Source: a virus
Virus record (IMG/VR): IMGVR_UViG_3300037587_000782
Span: 1-30,407 of that record
Direction: 5' to 3' (one strand)
Length of the DNA stretch: 30,407 bases
Part shown: piece after piece, positions 17,357 to 24,426 of the stretch
How positions within the stretch are numbered: position 1 is the first letter of the stretch
Layout: each line of letters begins with the position of its first letter
Made by a program: the position numbers and the translations under genes
Notes under the pieces: generated by a model
Seen by the model: only the letters and a program-made list of their open reading frames with translations
The model's database searches: none
What the model was told of the DNA's origin: nothing

Positions 17357-18610
17357 TCACGGATAACCCGTGGGCTTCGCCAGATTCTCGATGAAAGCAC
17401 CAACACGGGGGCTGTCGGACCACACCTGGAAACTGGTCACGATGTAGAAGATCATCGCGGCATCCAACCCACCATCTGTCGAGTTGTAGAGAGGGTAAAC
17501 GGTCTGCCCTCCAACTTCGTACAGATCAATGTCCTTCGATACCGCCCGGCCCCAATGGGCTAGAGCGATAAAGTCGATCCGCTCGGGATTCCAATGGACA
17601 TTGGCATGGATCGGGATTCCACTCATCGTCTTTTTCCCGTCGAAGAATAGATCCACACCTTGTCGGTTACTGGAAGTCTTGATGATCTCTGAAATCGTGA
17701 TCGCCAAAGCCTCGTAGGCGTCCTCTTGCTCCACGTTCATGCAAGCATAGAGGCGATTCCGCATCAGGATCTCTCCACCAAGGGCCTTGCGGATCTTGTT
17801 GAGAGCCAGGCGAATGACACCCGTGGTCAGGGCCGCGCTAAGAGCGTCCACGGCCGGGGTGCGAATCTCAGGAAAGGTTGCCCTATCCAAATTCAGCCAC
17901 GTTCCGGTAGCGGAGTCGTCCTGGTGAAACGGAACACCGAAAATGCCCACAGGAGCCGGAGCATCTACACCATCGACAACGATCAGATCGGTAGCAATCG
18001 TTCCTACGGGGAGCGCGTCAATCGTGATCTGCGCGTTCTCGTAGTCGATAGATTCAATCTCCAAGGCCCCACGATTGACAGTCAGAGCGGCGTTGAACAC
18101 CTGAACCGTCTGATTGTCGTACATGAGATTTGCCAGGTTGGGAGTCCCTAGCGTTAGGACCGGATCCGCTTCAACCGTGATGTTCGCCAAAACGGCATCG
18201 CCGGCAGTCTGCAAATAACGATCCAGGAAGTTTCGGAATTGGGCCATGCAGTTGGCGGTTTCCCGCGTCACGGCATTGGCAATAGCCTTTTCCCGACTGT
18301 TGGTTGAGTATTCAATCCGCTTTGTCAGCTCACACGCGAACTTAAAGTCCAACGGCGCCAACTGCGCTACTTCATACCGTGTACCGGAACCACGGCCCAA
18401 TGCTCCACCGTCAAAAGACGTTTGGCCGGCCTTACCGCCTGGCTTCATTTGGAGCGGGACACGCATATTCCGGCTTGAAACTTGCTCAACATCGCCACGC
18501 CGGGTCAGCATCGAATAGAACGTACCTTCCCGCTCATAGAGCAAGGGAAGCCGCTCACGCACTTTTTCGAGCTGCAGCGCAACGGTATCGGCATTTACCA
18601 TCTGAGGCAT
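17357..18610 (-). CDS. Major capsid protein, HK97-fold (417 aa)
   Basis: It follows an acidic scaffold gene and has the feel of environmental podoviral coat proteins. The N-terminal arm is helical (ALQLEKVRERLPLLYE). The next block reads RNMRVPLQMKPGGKAG and TSFDGGALGRGSGTRYEVAQ. Then comes a long helix (NSREKAIANAVTRETANCMAQFRNFLD). The C-terminal domain contains DLYEVGGQTVYPLYNSTDGG and AMIFYIVTSFQVWSDSPR. The length suits a HK97-type coat without protease-removed delta domain. The start has a GGAGGG ribosome site 8 nt upstream, and the spacing from the scaffold stop is 34 nt. No separate protease or frameshifted longer form is apparent; the next gene's frame is closed by a stop between the two. 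Confidence 0.86.
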   Translation of the reverse strand: MPQMVNADTVALQLEKVRERLPLLYEREGTFYSMLTRRGDVEQVSSRNMRVPLQMKPGGKAGQTSFDGGALGRGSGTRYEVAQLAPLDFKFACELTKRIEYSTNSREKAIANAVTRETANCMAQFRNFLDRYLQTAGDAVLANITVEADPVLTLGTPNLANLMYDNQTVQVFNAALTVNRGALEIESIDYENAQITIDALPVGTIATDLIVVDGVDAPAPVGIFGVPFHQDDSATGTWLNLDRATFPEIRTPAVDALSAALTTGVIRLALNKIRKALGGEILMRNRLYACMNVEQEDAYEALAITISEIIKTSSNRQGVDLFFDGKKTMSGIPIHANVHWNPERIDFIALAHWGRAVSKDIDLYEVGGQTVYPLYNSTDGGLDAAMIFYIVTSFQVWSDSPRVGAFIENLAKPTGYP

Positions 18611-18618
18611 GATTCAAG

Positions 18619-18624
18619 CCCTCC
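18619..18624 (-). promoter_or_regulatory. Strong ribosome binding site of the major capsid gene
   Basis: On the coding strand this reads GGAGGG, followed by an 8-nt spacer (CTTGAATC) and the ATG at 18610. It is among the clearest Shine-Dalgarno sites in the window, as expected for the most abundant virion protein. Confidence 0.75.
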
Positions 18625-18644
18625 GTTAAAGAGGCAGTTTACCC

Positions 18645-19880
18645 CTACTTCGTCGGGATCTCGGGAGCTGTCAACAGTTCAACGTCAGACATTTTGCTGT
18701 AATCGACTTTATCAGCCGTGGGCAAAGCGCCGGACGGTTGCCCTGGTGGGCCTCCGGTTCCAACATCAGACCGGGAGATTCGCTGCCTTTCACGTTGCTG
18801 TTTACTTTGGGCAAGGTAGGATCCGGTCCACTCTTTGATGACGCTACGCGAAGTTTCTCCAAGGAGATTCTTCGCCCTGTTCACCACAATTCCAACGATG
18901 GATTCCAAATGCCTTTGCCCACGGTTCCCGTTGCGGAAAGCTCGGTTGAGCTGCACTTTGAGGGTGGGATTCTCGCTGACCTTGATACGAATTTCCTGGT
19001 CAATATCGTCAATGATCCGTTGCTTTGCGCCCTTTGGAACGGCGCTATCCTTCAAGACTTTATCAACGTGAGTCGTGATGATGTTTCGTACCTGGCTGTC
19101 GGTTGTTTCCAACGCAGCCTGTTTGAATCCGTTGAGTTCCTTACTGGCTAAAGCCTGTTCTCTCTCTTTCAGGTTGCTCTCTCTCAGGTCGCCCTGGGGA
19201 GCTGCGCGTCCATTGTACTGTTGCCCATTCAGCCGACGCCATAGGACGTCTACGGCCGCGACCAAGTTCTTGTCTTGCGACTTCTCAGCCTGATCGTGGA
19301 AATGGTGCAGCACATTTTCCGCTGCCTGGGTGTGAAGGTTATGGTAGGCCTGTTGGTCCTGTCCGTAAACGGCTTGCCAGAATTCAGTGGCACCTTCCGG
19401 GCCTTCGATGGCCTTTTCAAAGGCTTCCTCAAAGGGCTCGATCCGGGAGGCTATGTCGAGCATTTCCCTGGCACTCTCGATGCCATTAGGAAGTAGCTCT
19501 TTAACCTCACGGGCCTCTGCCACTGTTGGGAAAACCTCTCGGAAGGCCTGATCCCGGAAGTACAGATCCCGGAGCTTCGGCCCTACGCCTTCTTGTTTGA
19601 ACAGAGCTTTAATTTCTTCAGGAACTTCCCCCTCCGCAAAGGGTTCCTCGACTTCTTCCTCACCCTCACCGTCAGGCTTCGCAGCCTTGGGCTCGGGTTC
19701 TTCTTCCTCACCGGCCCCCGTTTCTCCCTCATCAGGCACCTGGGGTTCTGGTGTTTCAAGGGGCTTTTCCCCTTGCTCGGTGGGTTTGGCTTCTGGCTCG
19801 GCTGGCGTATCCGGGCCGGCTAACAAAGCCTCATCTGATTCGATTCCCGCACCTGGAACCGTTCCACTCGGTTGTCCCAT
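18645..19880 (-). CDS. Capsid scaffolding protein (411 aa)
   Basis: The N-terminal ~100 residues are Pro/Glu-rich and very acidic (for example ETGAGEEEEPEPKAA), typical of podoviral scaffolds. The remainder is mostly helical: LRDLYFRDQAFREVF, EPFEEAFEKAIEG, a coiled-coil-like middle with ESNLKEREQALASKEL, and a basic region near the C-terminus (SKQQRERQRISRS). The gene is immediately upstream of the major capsid gene, the usual place. The start at 19880 has an AAGGA site (GAGAAGGAATC before the ATG). It is the first gene after the 210-bp gap with a promoter-like sequence. No protease domain is visible, so it is likely a scaffold recycled or degraded without self-cleavage. Confidence 0.82.
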   Translation of the reverse strand: MGQPSGTVPGAGIESDEALLAGPDTPAEPEAKPTEQGEKPLETPEPQVPDEGETGAGEEEEPEPKAAKPDGEGEEEVEEPFAEGEVPEEIKALFKQEGVGPKLRDLYFRDQAFREVFPTVAEAREVKELLPNGIESAREMLDIASRIEPFEEAFEKAIEGPEGATEFWQAVYGQDQQAYHNLHTQAAENVLHHFHDQAEKSQDKNLVAAVDVLWRRLNGQQYNGRAAPQGDLRESNLKEREQALASKELNGFKQAALETTDSQVRNIITTHVDKVLKDSAVPKGAKQRIIDDIDQEIRIKVSENPTLKVQLNRAFRNGNRGQRHLESIVGIVVNRAKNLLGETSRSVIKEWTGSYLAQSKQQRERQRISRSDVGTGGPPGQPSGALPTADKVDYSKMSDVELLTAPEIPTK

Positions 19881-20055
19881 GATTCCTTCTCTCCCGACTT
19901 TTCCGCTTTCGCGGCGGGGTGTTCGGATCCCCGTGAGTTACAGAGTATGGGTTTATGTTTGGCCTGATCGCCAGGGGGGTCAGAGATAGGTTTGGTCGTC
20001 CAATCTTTCTTTCCCTGGCGACCAAACCAAATCAATAGCCGCTAGTGACGGCTAT
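19881..20055 (-). ncRNA. Structured 5' leader upstream of the scaffold-capsid genes
   Basis: This is a non-coding stretch in an otherwise gapless gene array. On the transcribed strand it can form: (a) a 7-bp hairpin, ATAGCCG/CGGCTAT, arms 20049-20055 and 20035-20041; (b) a perfect 10-bp stem, GGTTTGGTCG/CGACCAAACC, arms 20019-20028 and 19989-19998; (c) a 9-bp pairing between 20013-20021 and 19968-19976 that uses the loop and first bases of (b), giving either a pseudoknot or a competing fold; (d) a 5-bp stem CGGGG/CCCCG, arms 19929-19933 and 19915-19919; and (e) a CCGC-GAAA-GCGG tetraloop hairpin at 19903-19914 close to the scaffold ribosome site. This suggests translational or transcript-stability control of capsid genes. 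No known riboswitch class is recognised. Confidence 0.55.
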
Positions 20056-20059
20056 GGGG

Positions 20060-20089
20060 ATTGTAAACACAGAGGACTGATGAAAACAA
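20060..20089 (-). promoter_or_regulatory. Candidate sigma70-type promoter for the scaffold-capsid genes
   Basis: On the minus strand, TACAAT (20060-20065; five of six matches to TATAAT) is preceded by TTGTTT (20084-20089; weak match to TTGACA) with an 18-nt spacer. Transcription would begin near 20052-20055, at the first hairpin of the leader. It lies directly after the stop codon of the 147-aa gene, in the longest non-coding gap of the window. Inferred from sequence only; a phage-specific polymerase could use other signals. Confidence 0.45.
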
Positions 20090-20090
20090 G

Positions 20091-20534
20091 TTAGGAAGTT
20101 TTGGCCTGGCTCATTTCCATGACTTTATCGACCTGTTTGCTGGCCTCGCGGTTTAGCTGAAGTTGCTCGATGGCCCGTTCCATATCCTTCTTCGGCAAGG
20201 CTTCTACTCGGTCCAGCTCGTCAAGCAGCACCGGGACGATGAAAGCCTGATTCGGGGGAAACTCACAGGCGTAAACTTCCTTCTTCAAAGAGTCAAAGTC
20301 ATCGCCTCGCAGAATGACAACGCTTTCGCCGGCGTCGATGGCTTTGTCAATCGCCCGGACGACCCTACGCCACTCTCGGGCCACTTTGGCGCCCATCTGC
20401 TTGTGGTTTTCAGCGTAGACGTTTTCGATGATGTTCCGGGTGATCTTGGCGTTGGAGGGTACTTCCTTCCCTGCTGGAGCTTCCCGCAGCTCATCGACTT
20501 CGTAATCAAGATCAATTTTGAGGATTTTCTTCAT
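20091..20534 (-). CDS. Hypothetical helical protein (147 aa)
   Basis: No family recognised. It opens with a short strand (KKILKIDLDYEVDELRE), then a helical stretch (AREWRRVVRAIDKAIDAGESVVILRGDDFDSLKKEVY), and ends in a charged helix (MERAIEQLQLNREASKQVDKVMEM) likely to form a coiled coil. It shares an ATGA junction with the 115-aa gene upstream and is followed by the promoter-like sequence, so it is probably the last gene of the portal-containing transcript segment. A role as an assembly chaperone is possible but unsupported. Confidence 0.6.
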   Translation of the reverse strand: MKKILKIDLDYEVDELREAPAGKEVPSNAKITRNIIENVYAENHKQMGAKVAREWRRVVRAIDKAIDAGESVVILRGDDFDSLKKEVYACEFPPNQAFIVPVLLDELDRVEALPKKDMERAIEQLQLNREASKQVDKVMEMSQAKTS

Positions 20535-20878
20535 GGGATGGCTACTATAACATCAGCCGAGGTTCCCACAAAAGCTGTCACGTTGAGCCGGTAGATCCCG
20601 GTCCTGCCAAGATCATTCCGGGCTGCGGGAGTAGCAGCAAAGTCGATGGCGGCAACCACGGAGAAGTTGACTCCCCCATCCAAGGAAACCTCAATATCGG
20701 CGGTGAAGGCCGAGAATGTCCCTATGGCCTGAAAGGTCACATCGGTCATGTTCAGGCTGTGATCCTGGGGCAGAATGAAGCGGTTGGTTCCGTCCAGGCC
20801 TACGGCCACGGCCGCGTCGATAGCTTTGAATCCTACTTGGCCTTTTCGGATGATCGGAGCAATTACGTTCTCAACCAT
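20531..20878 (-). CDS. Small beta-rich structural protein (115 aa)
   Basis: The sequence is beta-rich: VGFKAIDAAVAVGLDGTNRF, MTDVTFQAIGTF, ADIEVSLDGGVNFSVVAAIDF and GIYRLNVTAFVGTSADVIVAI. The pattern of a mean response with an 'SLDGG-NFS' turn recurs in phage decoration or fibre-like proteins that I recall, but no named family is certain. A good AGGGGG ribosome site precedes the ATG at 20878. It follows the 888-aa repeat protein and may be a virion partner of it. Confidence 0.6.
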   Translation of the reverse strand: MVENVIAPIIRKGQVGFKAIDAAVAVGLDGTNRFILPQDHSLNMTDVTFQAIGTFSAFTADIEVSLDGGVNFSVVAAIDFAATPAARNDLGRTGIYRLNVTAFVGTSADVIVAIP

Positions 20879-20903
20879 GATTTCCCCCTAATTTAGCACA
20901 GTT

Positions 20904-23570
20904 TCAAAAGGTGTTCACTTCGTAAGTATTGGCATCGGGCTCGTTCACATCGACGCCGGTTTCTGCGTGAGCCCCGCCGCGCCGGTCCCTCGCGTGGCCC
21001 TTGCTCGTAATGGGCGTGATTTGGAAGCCGGGGTCGGGAAGGGCTATCAGGTCGGCTACGGCTGTCACCAAGGCAGCTCCCGGAATCGTCACCGTGATTT
21101 CCTCAAGCAGAGTAATGTCGTATTGGTTCCTCGGTATGAGGGTGATGGTGACAAGGGTATCGCTTGTTCTCACCACGGCTCCCAACGGGATATTCGGCAC
21201 GATTTCGGCGTTCCATCCGGTAGCCTCTGATTGGGCAGAAACAAGTCCGTCGATGATGGCCTGTCTTTGAGCTTCAAACGCGCCACCTGTAGCAACCCAA
21301 GTGTCGTCAGTCAGGAAAAGCAAGATCGTCCTGCCCCCGGCCCTTATTTGCCCTTCCGTTGAGGAAAAGGCGATGGTCCCGCCCACGATGGCCGTGGGAA
21401 TCTGATTCACGTTGAACGTGGGAGTGGCCACAATCGGGTCGGGAGTGTCGGTAATGGCACTCGCCGGGATTGTCGCCGTGATCGTTTCAGGAGTCGTGAT
21501 GTTGTAGGCCGCTGCCGCGCTGAAGGTGATCGTCACCACAGTTCCCGAAGTCCTCACCACGGCTCCGACAACTTCCTTGTCCCGCACCTCTGCGTTCCAC
21601 CCGGTAGCTTCTGACTGAGCCGAAGTGAGCCCATCAAGGATGGCCTGGCGCACAGCGTCGAAAGTAGGGCCGACTGAAACCCATGAATCTCCGGTCAAGG
21701 TGAGAATGAGGGTTTGCCCTCCGTTCACGATTTGCAGCTCCAGGGACGATGGAACGGTTGTCCCGCTGATTGCTACGGCAGTCGGATCCACGGTGAACGT
21801 GGGGCTGGCAATTACGGGCTGGCTGGCCTCCACAAGAGCCGACGCCGGCACCGTGACCGTGATGACTTCCTGGGCTGTGATGTTGTAGAGAGCCTGGGCC
21901 GTAAGGGTGATGGTGACTTTGGTTGCGCTTGTCCGAATCACGGCTGAAGTAGGCAGCTTATCCCTGACTTCGTTGTTCCATCCGGTCAGCTCTGCTTGAG
22001 CCGAATCCAAACCGTCGATGATGGCCTGACGCACACCATCAAACTCCATCCCATTCGGTTGCCAGGTATCGCCAACGAGGTCGATGATGATGGTTTTCGC
22101 GCCCAAGACAACATCAGCCTCGACTATGCCGGCGGTGGCCGTTCCACTGACCGCTGCCGTGGGATCCACCTTAATGTCGAAGGTCGGAGTCGCCACATAG
22201 GGGCCTCCAGTGACCATTACACTGGCCGGCATCGTCCCGGTGATTGTTTCGTCAGCCGTTATATCGTAAGCCGCCTGGGCGTCCAGGGTTATCGTCACAG
22301 TCACCGGATCCGTCAGAACGACCCCTATGGTGCCTTGCTTGTCCCTGACTTCGTTATTCCAGCCCAAAACCTCCACTTGAGCGGAAGTGAGCCCGTCGAT
22401 AATCGCCTGTCTTTCAGTGTCCGTAAACGGCGTTTGCCAGGTGTCTTTGTTGGAAGTGAGGACGAGCGTTCTGCCCCCGGCTACTATGTCGGCTTCAAAA
22501 TCTTGAGGGACCACATCGCCGGCCAGGCTGACACCCTGCGGAATGAAAATCACGGGAAAGGTCGGTATGGCGACGAGGGTTTGGCCCCCTTTATTCGCAC
22601 TCGCCGGGAAAGTGACTTCGATTTCCTCATCAGCGGTAAGGAGATAGGCGGCAGAAGCGGGAAAGTCGATTTTCGCAACTTTGGCTGCGGCCCGAGTCAC
22701 ATCGGTCACGCTCAACTTGTCGCGCACTTCGTTGTTCCAGCCAAGCAGCTCGGATTGGAAAGAAGTAATCCCGTCAATTATGGCTTGCCTGGATCCGTCA
22801 AACGCGGCCCCGGCGTTTAGCAATTCTTCGTCGGTCAGGGTGATAAGGAGAAATTTGCCTCCATCCACAATATCGAATTCATCAACGGGCGTTCCCACGC
22901 CGACAACAATGGTCCCGCCAGCCGCAGCGGAGCCAAGTGGGGTGATCGCCAGGGTGAAGGCTTGCCATTCCTCCGCGCCAGCTTGGGTATAGGCCGGGGG
23001 ATTCTCGGCAGCGGCAGCAACATTTTTGGTGGCAATACCGATGGTGGCCCCGGAAAACTGAGAAACAGTGACGGAATTTGTGTATCCAGAGGGAAAGGCG
23101 GTGATGGCGAAGTCGTCCTTCTCGTAACCGCACATCGCCATATACATATAATCTTTGGTCAGACCAACAGGAATGAGATTGTCGGGATCGGCGTTCACGC
23201 TATTGCCGCTGGCACCGGCAGACACTTCGACAGCAGCAGCGGCGCTGGCGTTGCTGATCCGGTACATGGCGTGAGCTGCGCGCTCGGCATCGACGCTTGT
23301 GACGGTGATGTTGAGGCCTTCGGTCCCGTCAGAAATCTTGTACGCTATGCCGATACTCGCGCCAGCAGCCCCGCCCGTGGTCTTGTCCTTGATCTCCGTG
23401 AAACCGTCAGACCATCCCGAGAATTGGCCGGCGGGGCTTGTGAGGTTTTCCAGGGCGATGAAGGCAATCAACATATCGCCAGCCACGACACCGGCGGGGG
23501 TGCTGATCGTGTGCGCGGTGAGGCTTGAGGAAGTTGTCGATGTGGTGGCAGTTTCAAAAACTGGAAACAC
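20904..23570 (-). CDS. Large virion protein with five tandem Ig-like/beta repeats (888 aa, GTG start)
   Basis: Residues ~1-215 form a distinct N-terminal domain (HTISTPAGVVAGDMLIAFIA, SDGFTEIKDKTTGG, IGIAYKISDG) of a type seen in phage structural proteins. Then come five units of ~127 residues starting near residues 235, 363, 488, 615 and 743. Each has a GG-x-T strand, a helix RQAIIDGLTSAQ, the invariant GWN(N/A)E motif (Trp at 278, 404, 531, 658 and 786), the strand VVRTS-x-TVTITL, and IPAS/VPAS ending in ATPTF. The last unit is followed by a short tail with RDRRGG. The gene starts at GTG 23570, overlapping the upstream stop (TAGTG). Length and repeats suit an outer decoration protein, fibre or adhesin exposed on the virion. 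No enzyme motif is visible. Confidence 0.75.
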   Translation of the reverse strand: MFPVFETATTSTTSSSLTAHTISTPAGVVAGDMLIAFIALENLTSPAGQFSGWSDGFTEIKDKTTGGAAGASIGIAYKISDGTEGLNITVTSVDAERAAHAMYRISNASAAAAVEVSAGASGNSVNADPDNLIPVGLTKDYMYMAMCGYEKDDFAITAFPSGYTNSVTVSQFSGATIGIATKNVAAAAENPPAYTQAGAEEWQAFTLAITPLGSAAAGGTIVVGVGTPVDEFDIVDGGKFLLITLTDEELLNAGAAFDGSRQAIIDGITSFQSELLGWNNEVRDKLSVTDVTRAAAKVAKIDFPASAAYLLTADEEIEVTFPASANKGGQTLVAIPTFPVIFIPQGVSLAGDVVPQDFEADIVAGGRTLVLTSNKDTWQTPFTDTERQAIIDGLTSAQVEVLGWNNEVRDKQGTIGVVLTDPVTVTITLDAQAAYDITADETITGTMPASVMVTGGPYVATPTFDIKVDPTAAVSGTATAGIVEADVVLGAKTIIIDLVGDTWQPNGMEFDGVRQAIIDGLDSAQAELTGWNNEVRDKLPTSAVIRTSATKVTITLTAQALYNITAQEVITVTVPASALVEASQPVIASPTFTVDPTAVAISGTTVPSSLELQIVNGGQTLILTLTGDSWVSVGPTFDAVRQAILDGLTSAQSEATGWNAEVRDKEVVGAVVRTSGTVVTITFSAAAAYNITTPETITATIPASAITDTPDPIVATPTFNVNQIPTAIVGGTIAFSSTEGQIRAGGRTILLFLTDDTWVATGGAFEAQRQAIIDGLVSAQSEATGWNAEIVPNIPLGAVVRTSDTLVTITLIPRNQYDITLLEEITVTIPGAALVTAVADLIALPDPGFQITPITSKGHARDRRGGAHAETGVDVNEPDANTYEVNTF
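21012..22868 (-). repeat. Five tandem ~380-bp coding repeats
   Basis: The in-frame units span about 22485-22868, 22110-22484, 21729-22109, 21345-21728 and 21012-21344 (the last shortened). Similarity persists at DNA level: on the plus strand a GTCGATGATGGCCTG-like block near the helix and a GTTCCA(C/T)CC-like block at GWN recur at each unit. Such repeats can change in number by recombination. Confidence 0.85.
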
Positions 23571-23917
23571 TACAGATCCTCATTCCGGGTGATACTCGCG
23601 GATCCGCGTACACCGTGAAGGGCATCAGCCAGGGGAAGCTGACATTCCCGGCAGTTGCCGGTGGATTCGCACAGTTCAAAAGTGTGTCGATAGAGGTTCA
23701 CGTTGTCGGTGTTCCGAGCCTGTAATCTCAGGCCTTCCGGTTCGGTGATCGTGCCAGGCGCGGGGCCTGGTGGCGTCCAGGTATGGAACGGATCCGCAGG
23801 GAGAAGGCCGCACTCTCCGCAGTTCGCAGCCACACCCTTGAATTCGTGATGGTGCATTTGCTCCACCATTCGATTCCGGTTGCTGGCCCTGGTTTTCTCG
23901 GCTTCTGAAAGCGGCAT
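23570..23917 (-). CDS. Small protein with duplicated His/Cys zinc-binding motif (115 aa)
   Basis: Two copies of the same motif are visible. Copy 1 spans H24 to H45 (HEFKGVAANCGECGLLPADPFH) in form H-x8-C-x2-C-x8-H. Copy 2 spans H78 to H101 (HTFELCESTGNCRECQLPLADALH) as H-x10-C-x2-C-x8-H. Each copy can supply four metal ligands, so two zinc sites are likely. Short proteins with this kind of motif appear in many phages, but their function is not established to my knowledge. It has a TAATG junction with the upstream gene and a TAGTG junction with the 888-aa gene. Possible nucleic-acid or protein binding; unproven. Confidence 0.72.
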   Translation of the reverse strand: MPLSEAEKTRASNRNRMVEQMHHHEFKGVAANCGECGLLPADPFHTWTPPGPAPGTITEPEGLRLQARNTDNVNLYRHTFELCESTGNCRECQLPLADALHGVRGSASITRNEDL

Positions 23918-24426
23918 TATTCCCCTATTACGGGATGGGGGTGAGGGTGGATTCTCGGCCCCGAAAAGAAGTTGGCTGTCACGACATTCTCATCCCCGGT
24001 GATGATGATGACCACCTGTGGGGCTGGCCTGGGCTCTCCGGGTTTGGACGGGGCATCGGGGTTGAGCCAACGGATCGTCAGCGAGTCCGAGAAGATGCTT
24101 TCATTCCCGCTCGTATTGCGCGCTGTCACGCGATAGACGTAATCCTGGGTGACGAACACCACGGGGCCGGGCTCGGTCCACTGGATTGGATCCGGTCCCT
24201 GCGCCACAGTGGCCACTTCAACGAAGGCAGGGCAGTTTGGGGGAGCTGGCACCGGATCGGTGCAATCGGCATCAGCTCGGTAGACGCCGTAATCGACCAT
24301 ATCGGACTCGGTGTTGGCGTCCCAATAGATCGGGAGCCCAAAGGTGTGATCGACGGTCTGCCCGTAGGCGGTCACTCCCAAAAGAATCAAGAGGATGATG
24401 ATGACTACTAAGGTTCCTCGGGTCAT
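23917..24426 (-). CDS. Signal-peptide protein with one Fn3-like domain (169 aa)
   Basis: The start is placed at 24426 (MTRGTLVV...) because it overlaps the portal stop as ATGA; a longer version from 24654 would run 229 bp into the portal gene. Residues ~5-20 are a strongly hydrophobic helix ending in AYGQ, which looks like a Sec signal peptide or a membrane anchor. Residues ~24-120 fit a fibronectin type III fold (IYWDANTESDMVDYGVYR, PIQWTEPG, DYVYRVTARNTSGNES). Two Cys near 54 and 64 could form a disulfide in the periplasm. The C-terminus is Pro/His-rich (HPHPHPVIGE). Export is unusual for a gene inside a packaging block: it may act at the host envelope, or the hydrophobic helix may anchor it in the virion. 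Role unknown. Confidence 0.68.
   Translation of the reverse strand: MTRGTLVVIIILLILLGVTAYGQTVDHTFGLPIYWDANTESDMVDYGVYRADADCTDPVPAPPNCPAFVEVATVAQGPDPIQWTEPGPVVFVTQDYVYRVTARNTSGNESIFSDSLTIRWLNPDAPSKPGEPRPAPQVVIIITGDENVVTANFFSGPRIHPHPHPVIGE

Noticed and set aside
21996-22820. Plus-strand ORF of 274 codons opposite the repeat protein
   Set aside because: Opposite the strong five-repeat gene; composition Arg/His/Asp-rich as expected of an antisense frame.
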